Shown here in pieces: positions 16,234 through 25,040 of a stretch of DNA of 33,995 nt. Numbering within the stretch: the first letter of the stretch is position 1; each line of letters starts with the position of its first letter. The stretch spans positions 1 through 33,995 of the forward strand of contig CAIXNQ010000266.1 in the NCBI GenBank assembly GCA_903920835.1. Reading direction: 5' to 3'. A program made the translations under genes and the position numbers. The stretch comes from an uncultured Bacteroidota bacterium (GTDB lineage: Bacteria > Bacteroidota > Bacteroidia > Flavobacteriales > Flavobacteriaceae). The notes under the pieces are model-generated. The model was not told the DNA's origin, ran no database searches, and saw nothing but the letters and a program-made list of their open reading frames with translations.

Positions 16234-18291
16234 ATGACCGACGCAAAATTGCCTTTAGCCAAGATTATTCCTAAAAAAATGAAGAAACACGGCGTCATTC
16301 GTGTTGATAATTACCACTGGTTGAACAATCGCGAAAATCCAGAAGTGATTGCCTATTTGAATGAAGAAAACGAATATTATAAAAGTCAAACTGCATCAAC
16401 AGAAGATTTTCAAAAGTCACTTTTTGAAGAAATGAAAGCCCGAATTAAAGAAGATGACGAGTCTGTTCCGTATTTCTATAATGGTTATTTCTATATAACC
16501 CGTTTTGAAAAAGGTCAAAATTATCCAATATATTCTCGCAAAAAAGACAGTTTGACTGCCGATGAAGAAATCTTGTTTGATTGCAATTTGCTCGCAAAAG
16601 ACCAAGCGTTTTTTCAACTTGGCGGCCTCTCTGTTAGTCCAGACAACACTATGGCGTTATTTAGTTTTGACTTAATTGGCAGACGAATTTATACCATTCA
16701 AATAAAAAACTTGGTTACTAACGCTGTTTTTGATGATAAAATTGAAAATGTAACCGGAAATGCAGTTTGGGCAAATGACAATAAAACCATTTTTTATTCC
16801 AAACAAGACCCAACAACTTTGCGTTCAGACAAAATTTTCAAGCACAAACTTGGCTTCAATTCAAGCGAAGATGTTTTGGTTTATTTTGAAAAAGACGAAA
16901 CTTTTAGTGTTGATATTGCAAAATCAAAATCAAGAAAATATTTAGCCATCGAATCTGGAAGCACTTTAACTTCAGAATATCAAATTCTAGAAGCCAATAA
17001 TCCAGAGGGTCAATTCCGTGTTTTTCAAAAAAGAAAAAGAGGCGTTGAATATCATATTTCTCATTTTGAAGACGTGTTCTACATCAAAACAAATGCTGAT
17101 GATGCTGAGAATTTCAAGTTAATGAAAACACCCGAATCAAAAACGGCTAAGAAGTTTTGGACAGAAATAATTCCGCATCGAGACGATGTTTTGCTTGAAG
17201 ATATTGAAATTTTCAAAAATTATCTGGTAGTCGAAGAACGATTTAATGGCTTAAACAGAATTAAAATAATTCCTTGGAATGGTGGCGAGGCATATTATTT
17301 GCCATTTGACAGCGAAACCTACACCGCATACACCGGAACTAATGTTGATTTCGACACCGAAATTTTGCGTTATAGCTATCAATCGCTTGCCACACCTCCA
17401 TCGGTTATTGATTTCAATATGAAAACAAAAACCAAAGATATTAAGAAAGAGCAACAAGTGTTGGGCGGTTCTTTTGACAAAAACAATTACCACGAAGAAC
17501 GTGTTTGGGCAACAGCAACCGACGGAACATTAATACCGATTTCGTTGGTTTACAGAAAAGATTTAAAAAATGCCGACGGAAACCCTTTGCTTCAATATGC
17601 TTATGGTTCTTATGGTTATTCTATGGACGCCAGCTTTTCGTCAACAAGACTTAGTTTGCTAGATAGAGGATTTATTTTTGCAATCGCGCATATTCGAGGT
17701 GGCGAAGATTTGGGCAGAAAATGGTATGAAAACGGAAAACTACTTCAAAAGAAAAACACCTTTACCGATTTTGTTGATTGTTCTAAATTTTTAATATATA
17801 AAAAATATACTTCAGCCGCTCATTTGTATGCCGAAGGAGGATCTGCAGGCGGACTGTTAATGGGAGTGATTGCCAACACAAATCCAGAATTATATAACGG
17901 AATTATTGCTCAAGTTCCGTTTGTTGATGTTGTGACCACTATGCTCGACAAAAGTATTCCACTAACGACTGGAGAGTATGACGAATGGGGAAATCCGAAC
18001 AAAAAAGAATACTTTGACTATATGCTTTCCTATTCACCAATTGACAATATCAAGAAACAAGACTATCCGAATATGTACATTTCGACAGGGCTTCACGATT
18101 CGCAAGTGCAGTATTGGGAACCTGCCAAATGGGTTGCCAAACTTAGAGCGCACAAAACAAATTCAACTCAACTTTTTCTTGACACAAATATGGATGCAGG
18201 ACACGGTGGCGCTTCGGGCAGATTTGAAGCTTTGAAGGAACTGGCAAAAGAATTTGTCTTTTTATTTGAATTAGAAGCGATAAAAAAATAG
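16234..18291 (+). CDS. S9 family oligopeptidase (protease II / prolyl oligopeptidase type)
   Basis: This 685-residue cytosolic serine peptidase hydrolyses short peptides; no signal peptide is present. The N-terminal half (residues about 70-410) is the seven-bladed propeller that gates the active site. The C-terminal alpha/beta hydrolase domain follows from about residue 430. The catalytic triad is visible: Ser537 in EGGSAGGLLMG, Asp622 in LHDSQVQYWEP, and His657 in DAGHGGASGR. The upstream motif YGSYGYSMDASFSS...AHIRGGEDLGRKWYE is typical of the oligopeptidase B branch, so cleavage after basic residues is more likely than after Pro. Length is normal for PtrB. It is a single gene, divergent from ybaB. 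Confidence 0.93.
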   Translation: MTDAKLPLAKIIPKKMKKHGVIRVDNYHWLNNRENPEVIAYLNEENEYYKSQTASTEDFQKSLFEEMKARIKEDDESVPYFYNGYFYITRFEKGQNYPIYSRKKDSLTADEEILFDCNLLAKDQAFFQLGGLSVSPDNTMALFSFDLIGRRIYTIQIKNLVTNAVFDDKIENVTGNAVWANDNKTIFYSKQDPTTLRSDKIFKHKLGFNSSEDVLVYFEKDETFSVDIAKSKSRKYLAIESGSTLTSEYQILEANNPEGQFRVFQKRKRGVEYHISHFEDVFYIKTNADDAENFKLMKTPESKTAKKFWTEIIPHRDDVLLEDIEIFKNYLVVEERFNGLNRIKIIPWNGGEAYYLPFDSETYTAYTGTNVDFDTEILRYSYQSLATPPSVIDFNMKTKTKDIKKEQQVLGGSFDKNNYHEERVWATATDGTLIPISLVYRKDLKNADGNPLLQYAYGSYGYSMDASFSSTRLSLLDRGFIFAIAHIRGGEDLGRKWYENGKLLQKKNTFTDFVDCSKFLIYKKYTSAAHLYAEGGSAGGLLMGVIANTNPELYNGIIAQVPFVDVVTTMLDKSIPLTTGEYDEWGNPNKKEYFDYMLSYSPIDNIKKQDYPNMYISTGLHDSQVQYWEPAKWVAKLRAHKTNSTQLFLDTNMDAGHGGASGRFEALKELAKEFVFLFELEAIKK

Positions 18292-18307
18292 ATTGAATTA
18301 TTTTTAT

Positions 18308-18315
18308 TAAATTTG
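18308..18315 (+). promoter_or_regulatory. -7 box TAAATTTG for the cysteine-synthase-family gene
   Basis: TAAATTTG fits TAnnTTTG, 17 bases after the S9 peptidase stop and 58 bases before the next ATG. The -33 element is poor. Confidence 0.45.
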
Positions 18316-18373
18316 CAGGCTTTGAATAAGTTTCTTTTGAATTATTTAAACCATTTGCCTTGACTAAAATTTT

Positions 18374-19414
18374 ATGAAAGAACAAATAAACGCATATAAT
18401 AACATTCTTGAGTTAATAGGCAAAACGCCTCTGATTAAACTAAACAAAGTAACAGAAAGTTTCAAGGGCAACTTTTATGCCAAGGTTGAGGCGTTTAATC
18501 CAGGACATTCTACAAAAGACCGCATCGCACTATATATCATCGAAGAAGCCGAAAAAAAGGGACTCCTTAAACCCGGAGACACCATTATTGAAACAACTTC
18601 TGGAAATACCGGATTTAGTTTAGCAATGGTCAGTATAATTAAAGGTTATCACTGCATTTTGGCTGTTAGTTCTAAATCTTCTAAAGACAAAATTGATATG
18701 TTGCGAAGCTTGGGTGCTAAAGTTTACGTTTGCCCAGCTAATGTATCGGCTGATGATGAACGTTCTTATTATAGCGTTGCCAAAAGACTGCATGAAGAAA
18801 CCAAAGGTTCTGTCTATATCAATCAATATTTTAATGAATTAAATATCGATGCGCACTACAAATCTACTGGGCCAGAAGTATGGGAACAATCAAACGGAAA
18901 AATCACGCATTTAATTGCATGTAGCGGCACTGGCGGAACGATATCAGGAACTGCAAAATTTCTTAAAGAAAAAAATCCAAATATTAGAATTTTGGGCGTT
19001 GATGCTTTTGGGTCGGTTTTAAAAAAATACCACGAAACCAAAGAGTTCGACACCGCCGAAATTTATCCTTACAGAATTGAAGGTTTGGGCAAAAATTTAA
19101 TTCCAACTGCTACTGACTTTGACGTAATCGATCAATTTATGAAAGTTACAGACGAGCAAAGTGCACACGCCACAAGAGAATTGGCAAAGAAAGAAGGCTT
19201 ATTTGTTGGTTATACTTCTGGTGCCGTTTTGCAAGCCATTAAACAATATGCCGAAGCTGGCGAATTTGACGAAAACAGCAATGTAATTGCTATTTTTCCT
19301 GATCATGGTTCAAGATATATGAGCAAAGTTTTTAGCGACGACTGGATGAACGAACAAGGTTTTTTTGACGCCATCAACTCCGAAGAAGTTCAGAAAATTG
19401 AATTCATAAAGTAG
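18374..19414 (+). CDS. PLP-dependent cysteine synthase family protein
   Basis: This 346-residue fold-type II PLP enzyme belongs to the cysteine synthase / cystathionine beta-synthase group. PLP should be bound by Lys48 in FNPGHSTKDR. The substrate loop TTSGNTGFSLA (about residues 74-84) and the phosphate-binding GTGGTISGTAKFL are intact. The C-terminal extension of about 30 residues (DDWMNEQGFFDAINSEEVQ) is longer than in CysK and resembles the CBS-like branch without the regulatory CBS domains. The reaction is likely beta-replacement on O-acetylserine, or on serine with sulfide or homocysteine; which one cannot be decided here. It is an isolated gene and no sulfur-assimilation neighbours are seen. 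Confidence 0.88.
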   Translation: MKEQINAYNNILELIGKTPLIKLNKVTESFKGNFYAKVEAFNPGHSTKDRIALYIIEEAEKKGLLKPGDTIIETTSGNTGFSLAMVSIIKGYHCILAVSSKSSKDKIDMLRSLGAKVYVCPANVSADDERSYYSVAKRLHEETKGSVYINQYFNELNIDAHYKSTGPEVWEQSNGKITHLIACSGTGGTISGTAKFLKEKNPNIRILGVDAFGSVLKKYHETKEFDTAEIYPYRIEGLGKNLIPTATDFDVIDQFMKVTDEQSAHATRELAKKEGLFVGYTSGAVLQAIKQYAEAGEFDENSNVIAIFPDHGSRYMSKVFSDDWMNEQGFFDAINSEEVQKIEFIK

Positions 19415-19776
19415 GTTGCTTTAATTTCTTTCAATATTAAGTCAAAACTTGACCAGAATTTCAAAACTTCCAATTACAACTTTAAATTTTCATTTGGTTT
19501 TATAGAACTTCTATTGAAATCTTCGTTTTTAAGCCAATTAAAAATTTTGCTTTAATTTTAAAACTCTTTAGATCTTGAGATTGATCCATACAAAATTGAT
19601 AATTTCAACAAATGATTCATTCGTTTCTTTATCTTTTTTTAAAATTCAAAAAAAATAATACTTCCCCACAAATTTTATACTTAAGCAGTCATTTATTAAT
19701 TTTACTGTGTAATATTTTTTGCGTTTTGAAGATCTAAATTTATAACTCTTATTATTTGCAATTAAACCAACTTTGA
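19415..19776. other. AT-rich intergenic stretch, nothing recognised
   Basis: No gene, strong hairpin or repeat is seen between the cysteine-synthase-family gene and the promoter of the riboswitch transcript. Confidence 0.6.
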
Positions 19777-19809
19777 TTTGGATTTTAAAATCTGTTTTAA
19801 CTACATTTG
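19777..19809 (+). promoter_or_regulatory. Promoter of the TPP riboswitch-TonB receptor transcript
   Basis: TTTG (19777-19780), a 21-base spacer and TACATTTG (19802-19809) make a full Bacteroidota promoter. Transcription should start just before the riboswitch core. Confidence 0.75.
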
Positions 19810-19887
19810 CCCCGTCTCAAAGGGGTGCTCTAAATAACGAGCTGAGATTATACCCAAAGAACCTGGGCAAGTAATGTTGCCAAGGGA
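19810..19887 (+). ncRNA. TPP riboswitch (THI element)
   Basis: The conserved thi-box order is present: GGGGTGC, a short P3 stem (GCTC with GAGC), CTGAGA-ttat-ACCC, GAACCTG, a P4/P5 hairpin (GGCA with TTGCC around AGTAATG) and AAGGGA. It senses thiamine pyrophosphate and should lower expression of the downstream receptor when TPP is plentiful. The P1 stem is weak because the transcript starts so close to the core. It lies about 100 bases upstream of the TonB-dependent receptor start codon. Confidence 0.93.
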
Positions 19888-19891
19888 AAAA

Positions 19892-19927
19892 AATGACAAC
19901 CATAGCGTGCACACTATTTTTGTCATT
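19892..19927 (+). promoter_or_regulatory. Long imperfect hairpin after the riboswitch (expression platform candidate)
   Basis: AATGACAA (19892-19899) pairs with TTGTCATT (19920-19927), and inside it ATAG pairs with CTAT and GTG with CAC. A run of seven T (19941-19947) follows only after 13 bases, so it is not a standard terminator. It may be part of the switching structure. Confidence 0.45.
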
Positions 19928-19971
19928 AGGATTCATAAACTTTTTTTAACCATTGAATAATGGCCCCTTTT

Positions 19972-19992
19972 ATTCGTAAACTTTATACGAAT
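19972..19992 (+). promoter_or_regulatory. Hairpin covering the start codon of the TonB receptor
   Basis: ATTCGTA (19972-19978) is complementary to TACGAAT (19986-19992), with a 7-base loop. The first two bases of the ATG at 19991 are in the stem. This could mask the start codon and make the riboswitch act on translation. Confidence 0.45.
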
Positions 19993-22159
19993 GAATAATT
20001 TTTATTTCGGCTCAAATGCCAAAAAGACTGCCAGTAAAGGCTGGTCAAAACTTTGTTTTATTAGTTTATTTTTTTATTTCAGTGCAACTTATTCGCAGGT
20101 TGCCGATTCTACCAAAGTAAATCAACTTGATGCTGTTTTGGTTTCTGCAACAAAGATTGACAACAAAACACCAATGACCTTTAGCGATTTCACTAAAAAA
20201 GAAATCGAAAAACGCAATCTGGGTCAAGACATTCCCATTTTGATGAATTTTTTGCCCTCTGTAGTCACCACTTCAGATGCCGGAAATGGTTTTGGATATA
20301 CCGGAATTAGAGTCCGTGGCAGCGATGCAACTCGGGTTAATGTAACCATCAACGGAATTCCTTATAACGATTCTGAATACAGCGGCACCTATTTTGTTGA
20401 CATGCCCGATTTTGCCTCGTCTTTAAGTTCTATTCAGTTGCAGCGCGGTGTTGGAACTTCTACAAATGGTAGCGGAGCGTTTGGTGCCAGCTTAAACTTA
20501 GTGACCCAAGAAGTTCAAAAGCAAGCCTCGGGCGAAATCAACAATAGTTTTGGGAGTTTTAATTCCCGAAAAAATACCGTCAAATTCAGCACGGGTTTGC
20601 TCAACAATCAATTTGAAATCTCTGGTAGATTGTCAGTGCTGCATTCCGATGGCTATGTTGACCGGGCTTCTTCTGATTTGAAATCCTATTTCTTACAAGG
20701 AACTTTTGTCGGCAAAACTACATTGATTAAAGCTTTGGTTTTTGGCGGATATGAACGCACTTATCAAGCTTGGACTGGCGTTGATGCCGAAACTTTAGCA
20801 TCCAACAGAACATTCAATATCAATGGAATGTACACCGATGCCAACGGAAACACTCAGTTCTACAAAAATCAAGTCGATAACTACAATCAAGACCATTATC
20901 AGCTGCACTGGAACGAGAAGATGAATGATAATTTTCATACCAATTTGGCTTTTCATTACACCAAAGGCAAAGGATATTATGAAGAATACAATCAAGCACA
21001 AGACTTTTCTGCTTATGGTTTAACGCCTATAAACATTGCTGGAACTGTAATAGACAAGACCGATTTAGTTAGAAGAAAATGGTTAGACAACGATTTTTAT
21101 GGAATTACTTTCTCTGGAAATTATGCGGTAAAAGATGTTGAATTAATTACTGGCGGTTCTTACAACAGATATGAAGGCAAGCATTTTGGCGAAGTTATTT
21201 GGGCACAATATGCTTCAAATCTTCAAAACACCGATCATTATTATGATTATTTCGGAAACAAAAATGATTTGAACTTGTTCTCTAAAATAAACTATTTGAT
21301 ATCGAAAAAACTCTCTGTTTATGGCGATTTGCAGTATCGATTGGTCAATTATCAAGCCAATGGTGTTTATGATAACGAAGTGAGTCAAAACTTCCGTTTC
21401 TTGAATCCAAAAGGCGGATTGACCTATTCGTGGACCAAAAAACAACAGCTCTATTTTTCTTATGCCAAAGCCAATCGCGAACCCAACCGAACCGATTTTG
21501 AAGCCGGAAGTCCAAGACCTGAAAAACTCGACGATTATGAGTTAGGCTGGCGTTATGCAGGAACTAAAACCCAACTGTCAATCAACGGATATGCCATGAT
21601 ATATCACGATCAACTTGTGTTGACTGGGGCTTTAGATGATGTTGGAAATCCAATCAGAAAAAATGCGGGCGAAAGTTATAGAATTGGTGTTGAGGTTGAA
21701 GCTGGTTTTAAGATTGGAACTAAATTAAGCATAAAACCCAATATTGCAGTTAGCGAAAATAAAAACAAAAACTATTTCTCTCCAGAAGCAAGTGATTTAA
21801 TCAATAAAGGAAACACGACTATTGCTTACTCGCCAAAATTGATTGCAGGAAATATTATAACAGTTCAACCGATAAATGGTTTGCAGTTGAACTGGCTGTC
21901 AAAGTTTGTAGGCAGTCAATATCTTTCAAATATTGAAGATGAGAATGCTGTTTTAAAGGATTATTTTATTCAAGATTTCAATTTGATTTATGAGTTCAAA
22001 CCCAAAAAAGTTTTCCAGTCGATAGCGTTTACGGGACTTGTCAATAATGTTTTTGATAAAAAATACGTTTCTAATGGTAACGACTATGGCGGTGGATACG
22101 TTTATTATTTTCCACAGGCAGGAATTAATTTTCTTGTAGGATTGAATTTAAAGTTCTAA
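19991..22159 (+). CDS. TonB-dependent outer membrane receptor, probably for thiamine
   Basis: This 722-residue outer-membrane receptor imports a ligand with TonB-ExbBD energy. After an N-terminal signal segment (cleavage near TYSQ, residue 36) comes a short TonB-box-like stretch (LDAVLVSATK). The plug domain (about residues 50-165) follows with IRVRGSDATRVNVTINGIPYND and a GAFGASLNLVT end. The 22-stranded barrel then runs to the terminal Phe (VGLNLKF). The TPP riboswitch in its leader points to thiamine or a thiamine precursor as ligand; riboswitch-controlled TonB receptors of this kind are known in Bacteroidota. No thiamine biosynthesis or inner-membrane transport gene follows; the gene is followed by its own terminator. 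The start codon lies in a possible masking hairpin. Confidence 0.92.
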   Translation: MNNFYFGSNAKKTASKGWSKLCFISLFFYFSATYSQVADSTKVNQLDAVLVSATKIDNKTPMTFSDFTKKEIEKRNLGQDIPILMNFLPSVVTTSDAGNGFGYTGIRVRGSDATRVNVTINGIPYNDSEYSGTYFVDMPDFASSLSSIQLQRGVGTSTNGSGAFGASLNLVTQEVQKQASGEINNSFGSFNSRKNTVKFSTGLLNNQFEISGRLSVLHSDGYVDRASSDLKSYFLQGTFVGKTTLIKALVFGGYERTYQAWTGVDAETLASNRTFNINGMYTDANGNTQFYKNQVDNYNQDHYQLHWNEKMNDNFHTNLAFHYTKGKGYYEEYNQAQDFSAYGLTPINIAGTVIDKTDLVRRKWLDNDFYGITFSGNYAVKDVELITGGSYNRYEGKHFGEVIWAQYASNLQNTDHYYDYFGNKNDLNLFSKINYLISKKLSVYGDLQYRLVNYQANGVYDNEVSQNFRFLNPKGGLTYSWTKKQQLYFSYAKANREPNRTDFEAGSPRPEKLDDYELGWRYAGTKTQLSINGYAMIYHDQLVLTGALDDVGNPIRKNAGESYRIGVEVEAGFKIGTKLSIKPNIAVSENKNKNYFSPEASDLINKGNTTIAYSPKLIAGNIITVQPINGLQLNWLSKFVGSQYLSNIEDENAVLKDYFIQDFNLIYEFKPKKVFQSIAFTGLVNNVFDKKYVSNGNDYGGGYVYYFPQAGINFLVGLNLKF

Positions 22160-22180
22160 ACTTTTTCATCAATAAATATT

Positions 22181-22209
22181 AAAAGCCTTGCTCAAGCAAG
22201 GCTTTTTTT
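22181..22209 (+). terminator. Terminator after the TonB receptor gene
   Basis: AAAAGCCTTGCT (22181-22192) pairs with AGCAAGGCTTTT (22195-22206), a near-perfect stem followed by T. It lies 22 bases after the stop codon. Confidence 0.9.
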
Positions 22210-22262
22210 GCTTTGTATTCGTCATAAAATTATTGCAAATCAAAATAGTAATCAAAAGAACA

Positions 22263-22291
22263 TTGTTTTTAAATTCATAAAATTATATTTG
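22263..22291 (+). promoter_or_regulatory. Promoter of the DUF1003 gene
   Basis: TTG (22263-22265), an 18-base spacer and TATATTTG (22284-22291) fit the Bacteroidota promoter. The ATG follows 18 bases later. Confidence 0.6.
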
Positions 22292-22309
22292 TTCTAAATT
22301 CAAAATACT

Positions 22310-22738
22310 ATGAAATCAAAAAAAAATTGGCACGAGGAACATGCCGACAATTTAAGTTTCGGCAGCAGGCTTGCAGATAGCGTAGCCACAGGCATGGGGT
22401 CTTGGCGGTTTATCATTATTCAGTCTGTTTTTGTTTTAATCTGGATGGGGCTAAATATCGTTGCCTATTGCTATCATTGGGATCCATATCCTTTTATTTT
22501 GCTGAACCTTTTGTTCTCTACTCAGGCGGCTTATGCTGCACCGATAATCATGATGGCACAAAACCGTCAAAACGAGCGCGACCGAATGCACGCCGAAGCA
22601 GACTATCAAACCAATATTGAAGCTAAATTAGAAATTGAAGCACTTACCGTTAAGCTCAACAAACTAGAAACCGAAAAGCTGGACAAGATTATCGAAATGC
22701 TTCACAATATGAAATCTGACAATCAAACTAACAATTAA
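22310..22738 (+). CDS. DUF1003 membrane protein
   Basis: This 142-residue inner-membrane protein has two hydrophobic helices, about residues 33-54 and 60-80. They carry the DUF1003 signatures GSWRFIIIQS, WDPYPFILLNLLFSTQAAYAAPIIMMAQNRQNERDR and AEADYQTN. The C-terminal 40 residues form a charged coiled coil (LEIEALTVKLNKLETEKLDKI). The biochemical role of the family is not known to me. The next gene starts 10 bases after its stop, so the alpha/beta hydrolase is probably cotranscribed with it. Confidence 0.9.
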   Translation: MKSKKNWHEEHADNLSFGSRLADSVATGMGSWRFIIIQSVFVLIWMGLNIVAYCYHWDPYPFILLNLLFSTQAAYAAPIIMMAQNRQNERDRMHAEADYQTNIEAKLEIEALTVKLNKLETEKLDKIIEMLHNMKSDNQTNN

Positions 22739-22748
22739 TTATTATAAA

Positions 22749-24137
22749 ATGAAGCAATCAATTTTACTATTAGTGAGCCTAATGACGCTAACGAATATTC
22801 ACGCACAAGACATCACTGGGCAATGGAACGGCGTTTTGAAAATTCAAGGCACGCAACTTCGGTTGGTGTTTAACATCAGCAAGTCGGAGCAAGGATATTC
22901 GGCAACTATGGACAGCCCCGACCAAGGCGCAAAGAACATTCCGGTTACCTCAACCACTTTTGAAAACGGAAATCTAAAACTGTCAATTGCAAAAATCAAT
23001 ATGGAATATGAAGGCACTTTCAACAACGGAAGCACCGTTATTGCTGGAACTTTCAAGCAAGGCGGAATGTCTTTTCCGATGAATCTAATGCGCGAGAAAA
23101 TCGAAAAAGAAAAACGAAACAGACCCCAAGAACCAACCCTTCCGTATCCTTATAAATCTGAAGACGTCACTTTTGAAAACAAAAAAGCAGCGATTACACT
23201 GGCTGGAACACTAACTATGCCAAACCCAGCGGGCGTTTATCCAACCGTTGTTTTAATCTCTGGGAGTGGTCCACAAAATCGCGACGAAGAACTTTTGGGT
23301 CACAAACCTTTCTTGGTACTTTCTGATTATTTAACCCGAAACGGCATTGCGGTTTTAAGAGTTGACGACCGTGGCACAGCCCAATCTAAAGGCGATTTCA
23401 AGTCAGCGACCAGTCAAGATTTTGCAACAGATGTTGATGCTGCAGTGGCGTATTTAAAAACCAGAAAAGAAGTCAACCAAAAACAAATTGGCTTAATCGG
23501 ACACAGCGAAGGCGGCATCATTGCCCCGATGGTTGCAGCAAATTCTAAAGACATTGCGTTTATTGTGCTCTTGGCTGGCGTAGGAATTCCAGGCGATGAA
23601 CTGCTGTTAATGCAGCAAAAGCTCGTAGGAAAAGCAACTGGAATTAGCGATCAAGATTTACAAAAAAGCGAAGAAGCCAACAAAAAGATATTTGAATTGG
23701 TGAAAAAATCTACTTCGGTAGTGGAATTAAAAGCAACGATTACCAGTTTTATCAAGCAAGAATTAAAAGAACATCCAGACGAATCAATGAATGACGATAT
23801 GGTTAATGGGCAAGTAAATTATATCGCCACGCCATGGATGCGCTATTTCATTTCATACAATCCGGCGCTTGCTTTACAGAAAACAACCTGTCCAGTCCTG
23901 GCATTAAACGGCGAAAAAGACCTTCAAGTTCCCGCCAAAGAAAACCTAGAAGCCATTAAAAACGCTCTCAACAAAGGTGGAAACAAAAAAGTTACTACCA
24001 AACAATTTCCAAACCTGAATCATTTGTTTCAAGAATGCAAAACAGGTTCGCCCGAAGAATATTCCACCATCGAACAAACAATTTCGCCAGAAGTGCTGAA
24101 AGAAATCGCAGATTGGATAATGAGTCATAAGTCTTAA
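22749..24137 (+). CDS. Secreted alpha/beta hydrolase with an N-terminal lipocalin-like domain
   Basis: This 462-residue exported esterase or peptidase-like hydrolase has a signal peptide at residues 1-19 (NIHAQ). A beta-rich domain covers about residues 20-115 (ITGQWNGVLKIQGTQLRLVFN), as in many Bacteroidota hydrolases of this type. The alpha/beta hydrolase fold follows with oxyanion-region SGSGPQNRDE, nucleophile Ser253 in GHSEGG, Asp391 in NGEKDLQVP and His425 in NLNHLFQ. The triad is therefore complete. Substrate is unknown; the family includes acyl- and peptide-ester hydrolases. It lies 10 bases after the DUF1003 gene. Confidence 0.88.
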   Translation: MKQSILLLVSLMTLTNIHAQDITGQWNGVLKIQGTQLRLVFNISKSEQGYSATMDSPDQGAKNIPVTSTTFENGNLKLSIAKINMEYEGTFNNGSTVIAGTFKQGGMSFPMNLMREKIEKEKRNRPQEPTLPYPYKSEDVTFENKKAAITLAGTLTMPNPAGVYPTVVLISGSGPQNRDEELLGHKPFLVLSDYLTRNGIAVLRVDDRGTAQSKGDFKSATSQDFATDVDAAVAYLKTRKEVNQKQIGLIGHSEGGIIAPMVAANSKDIAFIVLLAGVGIPGDELLLMQQKLVGKATGISDQDLQKSEEANKKIFELVKKSTSVVELKATITSFIKQELKEHPDESMNDDMVNGQVNYIATPWMRYFISYNPALALQKTTCPVLALNGEKDLQVPAKENLEAIKNALNKGGNKKVTTKQFPNLNHLFQECKTGSPEEYSTIEQTISPEVLKEIADWIMSHKS

Positions 24138-24156
24138 AGTTGAAAGTTAGCTTGCT

Positions 24157-24312
24157 ATGAGAGGGCTTATGGAACTTGTATTTGAAGATAAAATTACAAC
24201 GCTAAATTATAATTATAACAATTTTAACCCTAAGGTTTTTGAGATAGAAATCGACTAGCAACTAATTGAAGAAAAGAGCAAGGTTGATATGACAATTGTT
24301 GTAGTCATTTAA
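24157..24312 (+). pseudogene. Possible gene remnant interrupted by TAG
   Basis: From the ATG at 24157 there are 33 codons (LVFEDKITTLNYNYNNF, NPKVFEIEID), then TAG at 24256. In the same frame 17 more codons (QLIEEKSKVDMTIVVVI) run to TAA at 24312. The composition on both sides of the TAG looks protein-like, so this may be the tail of a decayed gene. I do not recognise a family, and chance is a real alternative. Confidence 0.3.
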
Positions 24313-24338
24313 TTCTAAACCTAAAATCATAAATAAAA

Positions 24339-24369
24339 TGTCCCCAAAAGTTAATTACTTTTGAGGACA
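24339..24369. terminator. Terminator between converging genes
   Basis: TGTCCCCAAAAGT (24339-24351) pairs with ACTTTTGAGGACA (24357-24369) with one C/A mismatch and a 5-base loop. It ends transcripts of the lipoprotein gene on the minus strand and possibly of the hydrolase on the plus strand. Confidence 0.7.
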
Positions 24370-24406
24370 ATTTATTTGAGCATTTTTCTATTTTACATTA
24401 TTCTGT

Positions 24407-24856
24407 TTAGTAAGTAAGATCAAAACTTCCTCCTGTTAATGTAATCGTTCCTGAATTACTGTTTATAACAGGACCGTTGAAAGTTCCCTTTAATGAACCG
24501 TTGCTGTGACTAGAACAAGTACTAACAAAGTTAACGTCGTCTTTATTGTAATCAACACCAGCTTTTGTATAGGTAAAAGACAGTAAATAAGTTGCTGCTG
24601 ATTGTTCAGATGCTGTAAAATGAATTTTTTCTATTTCATTAACACCTTTTGCAGTTCCAATAGTAGCATCTACGGTAATGACACTTGATGAAGGGGATTT
24701 AACTACTGTTGCGCTAAAAGTTTTTGCAACTCCCCCAATATTGAAAGTAACAATTTTGCTTGAAGAAGGCACTGGATTTGATTCACTAGTACTGCTTTTC
24801 GAACAAGAAGACAGAGAGGCAACAAATACAAACATTGTAAATAACACTTTTTTCAT
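24407..24856 (-). CDS. Small lipoprotein of unknown function
   Basis: This 149-residue lipoprotein has a signal peptide ending in the lipobox SLSSC, with Cys18 lipidated, followed by a Ser-rich linker (SKSSTSESNPVPSSSK). The mature part is a single beta-rich domain: VTFNIGGVAKTFSATVV, ATYLLSFTYTKAGVDY and GTFNGPVINSNSGTITLTGG. It resembles the many one-domain beta-sandwich lipoproteins of Flavobacteriaceae, but I do not recognise a named family. A 21-bp palindrome lies in its promoter region, which suggests dedicated regulation. It is a monocistronic gene. Confidence 0.75.
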   Translation of the reverse strand: MKKVLFTMFVFVASLSSCSKSSTSESNPVPSSSKIVTFNIGGVAKTFSATVVKSPSSSVITVDATIGTAKGVNEIEKIHFTASEQSAATYLLSFTYTKAGVDYNKDDVNFVSTCSSHSNGSLKGTFNGPVINSNSGTITLTGGSFDLTY

Positions 24857-24883
24857 TTTTTTTTGTTTTAAAATTAGTCACAA

Positions 24884-24904
24884 TTATACAAATTATTTGT
24901 ATAA
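24884..24904. promoter_or_regulatory. 21-bp perfect palindrome upstream of the lipoprotein gene
   Basis: TTATACAAAT (24884-24893) and ATTTGTATAA (24895-24904) are perfect inverted repeats around one base. On the minus strand the palindrome overlaps a -7-like box, TATAATTG (24888-24881), so a bound protein would block the promoter. Confidence 0.5.
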
Positions 24905-25040
24905 CAAACAAAATTTAACGTTAAAATTAAACGAATTGATTAAATCATCGAAAAAATCAGATAGTACGCATCTTGCTAGTGCCCTAATAATATAGACAAA
25001 ACCAACTTTAAGTTTTTTTATCCTCCGTCAACAATCAAAA

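Noticed and set aside
19892..19947. Classic terminator after the riboswitch
   Set aside because: The T run begins 13 bases after the stem, too far for intrinsic termination.
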